A stretch of 64,000 nucleotides of DNA. Origin: CAZHFW01 sp964531675. GTDB lineage: Bacteria > Planctomycetota > Phycisphaerae > Phycisphaerales > UBA1924. The notes beneath the pieces were generated by a model. It was given only the letters and a program-made list of their open reading frames with translations, did not search any database and was not told where the DNA came from. Below, one piece after another: positions 63,044 through 64,000 of the stretch. Location: NCBI GenBank assembly GCA_964531675.1, contig CAZHFW010000005.1, forward strand, positions 1 through 64,000, given 5' to 3'. The position numbers and the translations under genes were made by a program. The number at the start of each line of letters is the position of its first letter. Position 1 is the first letter of the stretch.

Positions 63044-64000
63044 ATGCTGATCCCCGAGATCCCAGACCAAGAGAAGCCAGCCCTCGAAAAGGCAGCCCAT
63101 GAGAAATCGGGCCACGCGAGCTCGCAGGACGCCAGGCAGGATGACCAGCGTCCGGGTGGGGCGAGTCATGATCATCACGGGCCGTGGTGGAAGGACCTCC
63201 TGCGCTGGATCATCGCGGCGGCGATCGGCGCGGCGGCGGGCGCGCTGGCGACGAAGCTGATCGTGCCTGAGCTGCACGATGTCCGCGGGCACATGGTCGG
63301 CACCATTCCCCCGGTGCTGGTGGCGCCGTTTGCGCTGCTCCTGGCCTGCGTGGCCCTGATGCCTTTCATCAACGCGAAGTGGTGGCACCACCACTACCCG
63401 GAGGTCTCGCTCTTCCTGGGCGGGATGGTCGCGTCGTACTTCCTGGTCGGATACGCCCAGCCCATGTATCCGAACGGCAAGAGCTATGGGCTCTACTCGA
63501 TGCACCACGCGGCCATGGAGTTCTACTCCTTCCTGGCGCTGGTGGGCGGGCTGTACGTGGTGTCGGGTTCGATCGTGGTCGAGCTGCGAGGTCGCGGACG
63601 GCCGGTCCTCAATACGGCGCTGCTCTTTGCGGGCGCGGTCCTGGCCAACTTTGTGGGCACGACGGGCGCCTCGGTGCTGCTGATCAGGCCCTTCATGCGG
63701 ATCAATCACGGCAGGCTCAAGCCGCTCCACATCGTGTTCTTCATCTTCATCGTGTCCAACTGCGGCGGGTGCCTGACGCCGATCGGCGATCCGCCTCTGT
63801 ACCTGGGCTTCCTGAAGGGCGTGCCCTTCTTCTGGACGCTTGAGCACCTCTGGCAGAGCTGGCTGCTCGTGAACGGACTGCTCCTGGCGGCGTTCTTTGC
63901 GTGCGACACCGCGATCGAGCGGAAGCTCGTGAAGACGGGGGAGATCAAGGACGTGCAGGAGCATCCGCTGCACCTGCGTGTGCACGGCGTGGTGGGCATG
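63044..64000 (+). CDS. NhaD/citrate-type sodium:proton antiporter, N-terminal part (runs off the window)
   Basis: The frame is open from the ATG at 63044 to the window end (319 codons), without a stop. A ~50-residue cytosolic, His/Asp-rich start (ASHDHHGPWWK) precedes multiple membrane helices. The ion-transporter-superfamily blocks are clear: FVGTTGASVLLIRPFMRIN and NCGGCLTPIGDPPLYLGFLKGVPFFWTLEH, both characteristic of NhaD-like Na+/H+ antiporters and ArsB/citrate carriers. VHADF-type motifs are absent. The exact ion is inferred from the NhaD resemblance. It starts 12 bp after the vanZ-like stop. The remaining helices lie beyond the window. Confidence 0.87.
   Translation, partial: MLIPEIPDQEKPALEKAAHEKSGHASSQDARQDDQRPGGASHDHHGPWWKDLLRWIIAAAIGAAAGALATKLIVPELHDVRGHMVGTIPPVLVAPFALLLACVALMPFINAKWWHHHYPEVSLFLGGMVASYFLVGYAQPMYPNGKSYGLYSMHHAAMEFYSFLALVGGLYVVSGSIVVELRGRGRPVLNTALLFAGAVLANFVGTTGASVLLIRPFMRINHGRLKPLHIVFFIFIVSNCGGCLTPIGDPPLYLGFLKGVPFFWTLEHLWQSWLLVNGLLLAAFFACDTAIERKLVKTGEIKDVQEHPLHLRVHGVVGM

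Overview
The window reads as a high-GC chromosomal segment of a planctomycete, most likely class Phycisphaerae (Planctomycetota). The clues are two secreted proteins ending in the 'GC-type' dockerin-like tail, a futalosine-pathway MqnC, a long mPPase with signatures of the Na+-linked branch, an exosortase/EpsI locus, an EF-P without a modifiable tip residue, and a prepilin-type protein. This is family recognition by eye. No similarity search or marker phylogeny was run.

Layout. 1-6,330: the 3' end of a flagellin gene, a XerC/D recombinase, a dockerin-tailed secreted protein, mqnC, a small exported protein and a Tat-exported metallo-beta-lactamase-fold enzyme. 6,499-15,399: housekeeping genes (efp, AsmA-like, aroK, rhomboid-trpF, gltA, alpha/beta hydrolase, NYN-domain protein, rpsU). 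15,615-26,955: hppA, a DMT transporter, a DCC-family protein, an OPT transporter, an M16 peptidase and a dockerin-tailed SGNH hydrolase. 27,069-28,116: an orphan ORF beside tRNA-Ala(UGC), flanked by clustered TTGCGC motifs. 28,335-36,984: a 1,304-residue secreted protein, mntH with a candidate operator, an outer-membrane barrel, a cyclophilin and a prepilin-type protein. 37,340-47,815: an ECF sigma/anti-sigma pair, a coiled-coil Wzz-like protein, a galactose mutarotase-like enzyme, an EVE protein, a SpoIIE/HD-GYP/lipoprotein signalling cluster, a DUF3592 protein and lipA.

48,264-61,652 is the most coherent system: a seven-gene, same-strand exopolysaccharide/exosortase locus. In order it holds a Wza-type export lipoprotein, exosortase, EpsI-like protein, giant TPR protein, Wzz/BY-kinase-like chain-length protein, NAD-dependent sugar epimerase and a WecA/MraY-type initiating transferase. 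The last would load the first sugar on undecaprenyl phosphate, the epimerase would supply a nucleotide sugar, the Wzz and Wza proteins would control length and export, and the exosortase/EpsI pair would process sorted surface proteins. No exosortase substrate lies in the window. Its kinase-like domain has lost the Walker A lysine and the second Walker A' aspartate. A parA-vanZ-antiporter group follows, cut by the window edge.

Cross-cutting signals are a TANNNT box 5-6 nt before the start codon of five genes (possible leaderless transcripts), intergenic inverted repeats (one with compensatory changes), and several clear intrinsic terminators. Many long ORFs on the opposite strand of real genes are high-GC artefacts and are omitted.
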